A stretch of 7,466 bases of DNA from Prevotella sp. UBA7782. GTDB taxonomy: Bacteria > Bacteroidota > Bacteroidia > Bacteroidales > Bacteroidaceae. The position numbers were made by a program, and so were the translations under genes. The DNA lies in contig DLDC01000117.1 of assembly GCA_002480935.1 (NCBI GenBank), positions 1 to 7,466 on the forward strand. Reading direction: 5' to 3'. The notes under the pieces were generated by a model. That model searched no databases. It was not told the DNA's origin and saw nothing but the letters and a program-made list of their open reading frames with translations. This document shows positions 6,740 to 7,466 of the stretch, one piece after another; positions within the stretch are counted from its first letter, which is position 1; every line of letters begins with the position of its first letter.

Positions 6740-7171
6740 TTAGGTTTTTTTTCGATGCCTGGCACATTTCTCGCACACGCCCTTGATAACGAAGTTGACG
6801 CTCTCGGCCTCAAAGCCCGGCGGAACGGTTATGTCGGGCAGCGCCACGTCCCACAAGCAATAGGTGCGGTGGCATATCTTGCAATAGAAATGGGCGTGCA
6901 TGTCGCTGTCGGTGTAGGCGTCGTGGCTCAGGCACACCTCATATCTCACCTGGTCGCTGCCGTCTTCAAAGGCATGCACCAGATGTTGTGCCCTGAAGAG
7001 GGCCAGCGTTCGCGACACCACGCTCTTGTCGATGGTCTGCACGCGCTGCGCAAGCTCGTGCATGGAGAGCGGATAAGGCTCTGCCAGCAGGGCACGCAAC
7101 AGTATCACCCGGTTGGCGGTTGGCCTGATGCCGTGCTGCTGCAGCATCTCCTCACTTCTGTTATCGGTCAT
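6740..7171 (-). CDS. Fur-family metal-type transcriptional regulator
   Basis: A 143-residue protein with the two-domain layout and size of the Fur/Zur/PerR family (E. coli Fur is 148). The N-terminal winged helix covers about 7-80: GIRPTANRVILLRALL (14-29) is the typical first helix region, and DKSVVSRTLALFRAQHLV (48-65) is the DNA-recognition helix. The C-terminal dimerisation and metal-sensing part has H92 and H94 in DMHAHFYC, and two CxxC pairs (C97/C100 and C133/C136) as in the structural zinc site of the family. Which metal or signal it senses cannot be told from sequence; Zur-like is possible. It lies 58 bases after the GSCFA-protein stop and 58 bases before the murF-alr start, without a terminator-like hairpin before murF-alr. 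No clear Fur- or Zur-type operator was seen nearby. Confidence 0.88.
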   Translation of the reverse strand: MTDNRSEEMLQQHGIRPTANRVILLRALLAEPYPLSMHELAQRVQTIDKSVVSRTLALFRAQHLVHAFEDGSDQVRYEVCLSHDAYTDSDMHAHFYCKICHRTYCLWDVALPDITVPPGFEAESVNFVIKGVCEKCARHRKKT

Positions 7172-7229
7172 TTTACTGATGGGTTTGATGTAATGTTATC
7201 GTGCAAAATAGTATGGTTAAAGCTTTACT

Positions 7230-7466
7230 TTAATCTATCCCATACTTCTTTCTTACCTCTGCGGCCTTTTCTTTCGTCTTTTCTAAGAATAGCTTATATT
7301 CCTCTGACTCAGGATGAAAGGGTCGGTGGTTAAGGGCTTCCTTTACGTGTCGCCACTCTTCCAGAAAGGCCAGCGTGCGCTCGCTGAAGTAGTGGGTGCT
7401 CAACTTCTGCCAGATATACTCCACAGTTTGCTCGCTGGGGTGCAGCATGTCGGGCTTATAGAAGCG
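7230..7466 (-). CDS. GSCFA-domain protein, C-terminal part (cut by window edge)
   Basis: The reading frame stays open from the stop at 7230-7232 to the window end, giving 78 residues; the internal ATG at 7448 is not the true start. The visible part reads RFYKPDMLHPSEQTVEYIWQ (the first 20 residues), followed by a charged helical tail ending in RKKYGID. An acidic residue then M/L-H-P-S followed by Y-I-W resembles the C-terminus of GSCFA proteins, an SGNH-hydrolase-like Bacteroidetes family in which the DxxH-type segment supplies active-site residues. Here D6, H9 and P10 of the visible part would fit. The N-terminal GSCF(A) motif lies outside the window, so the call rests on the tail only. Biochemical role unknown to me. 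Confidence 0.6.
   Translation of the reverse strand, partial: RFYKPDMLHPSEQTVEYIWQKLSTHYFSERTLAFLEEWRHVKEALNHRPFHPESEEYKLFLEKTKEKAAEVRKKYGID

Noticed and set aside
6682..6813. 44-codon N-terminal extension of murF-alr
   Set aside because: Homology starts at the ATG at 6681. The extension overlaps the fur-type gene end and the promoter, and would be untranslated if transcription starts near 6700.
7204..7227. Promoter or operator for the fur-type gene (TATTTTG at 7204-7210 and the 10-bp palindrome TAAAGCTTTA at 7218-7227)
   Set aside because: TATTTTG is one base short of TAnnTTTG and has no -33 box at the right distance; the A/T-rich palindrome is short enough to arise by chance.
1..7466. tRNA, rRNA, CRISPR array, insertion sequence or prophage genes
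   Set aside because: I saw no tRNA-like arms, spaced direct repeats, transposase or phage protein on either strand; nearly all the DNA is explained by the six minus-strand genes.

Overview
The window looks like a chromosomal stretch from a Bacteroidetes bacterium, most likely a Prevotella-like member of the Bacteroidales. Four things point there: a fused MurF-alanine racemase, a GSCFA-domain protein, promoter boxes of the Bacteroidetes type (TTTG, then TAnnTTTG about 20 bases later), and starts without Shine-Dalgarno sequences, preceded by A/T-rich DNA. Species assignment is inference. Every gene I can support lies on the minus strand, so transcription runs from the right end to the left end.

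Right part (about 4204-7466), in transcription order: the C-terminal end of a GSCFA-domain protein (cut by the window edge), a Fur-family metal-type regulator, and an 825-residue MurF-Alr fusion that makes D-alanine and joins D-Ala-D-Ala to the peptidoglycan precursor. The fusion has a good promoter of its own, overlapping the end of the fur-type gene. This is housekeeping cell-wall DNA.

Left part (227-4095) is a compact three-gene unit: an orphan PTS galactitol-type EIIC membrane protein, a KduI isomerase (5-keto-4-deoxyuronate isomerase) and an ExuT-like MFS transporter. Spacers are 36 and 8 bases, and a clear intrinsic terminator follows. The unit points to use of unsaturated uronic acids from pectin- or glycosaminoglycan-type polysaccharides. 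Two features are unusual. KduI carries an N-terminal signal peptide while keeping all four metal ligands, so it is probably periplasmic. The EIIC subunit has no IIA, IIB, HPr or EI partner here, in a phylum that generally lacks a working PTS. A reasonable model is periplasmic isomerisation of the uronate followed by import of the product through the MFS protein and/or the EIIC protein acting without phosphorylation. This is the best candidate for an undescribed system in the window.

Between the two parts (4096-4203) a 47-base near-palindrome starts a few bases after the murF-alr stop. A promoter -7 box for the uronate operon lies in its distal arm, so terminator and promoter (or operator) functions seem to overlap. 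The left end (1-226) has no gene; it holds palindromic intergenic repeats and the operon terminator.
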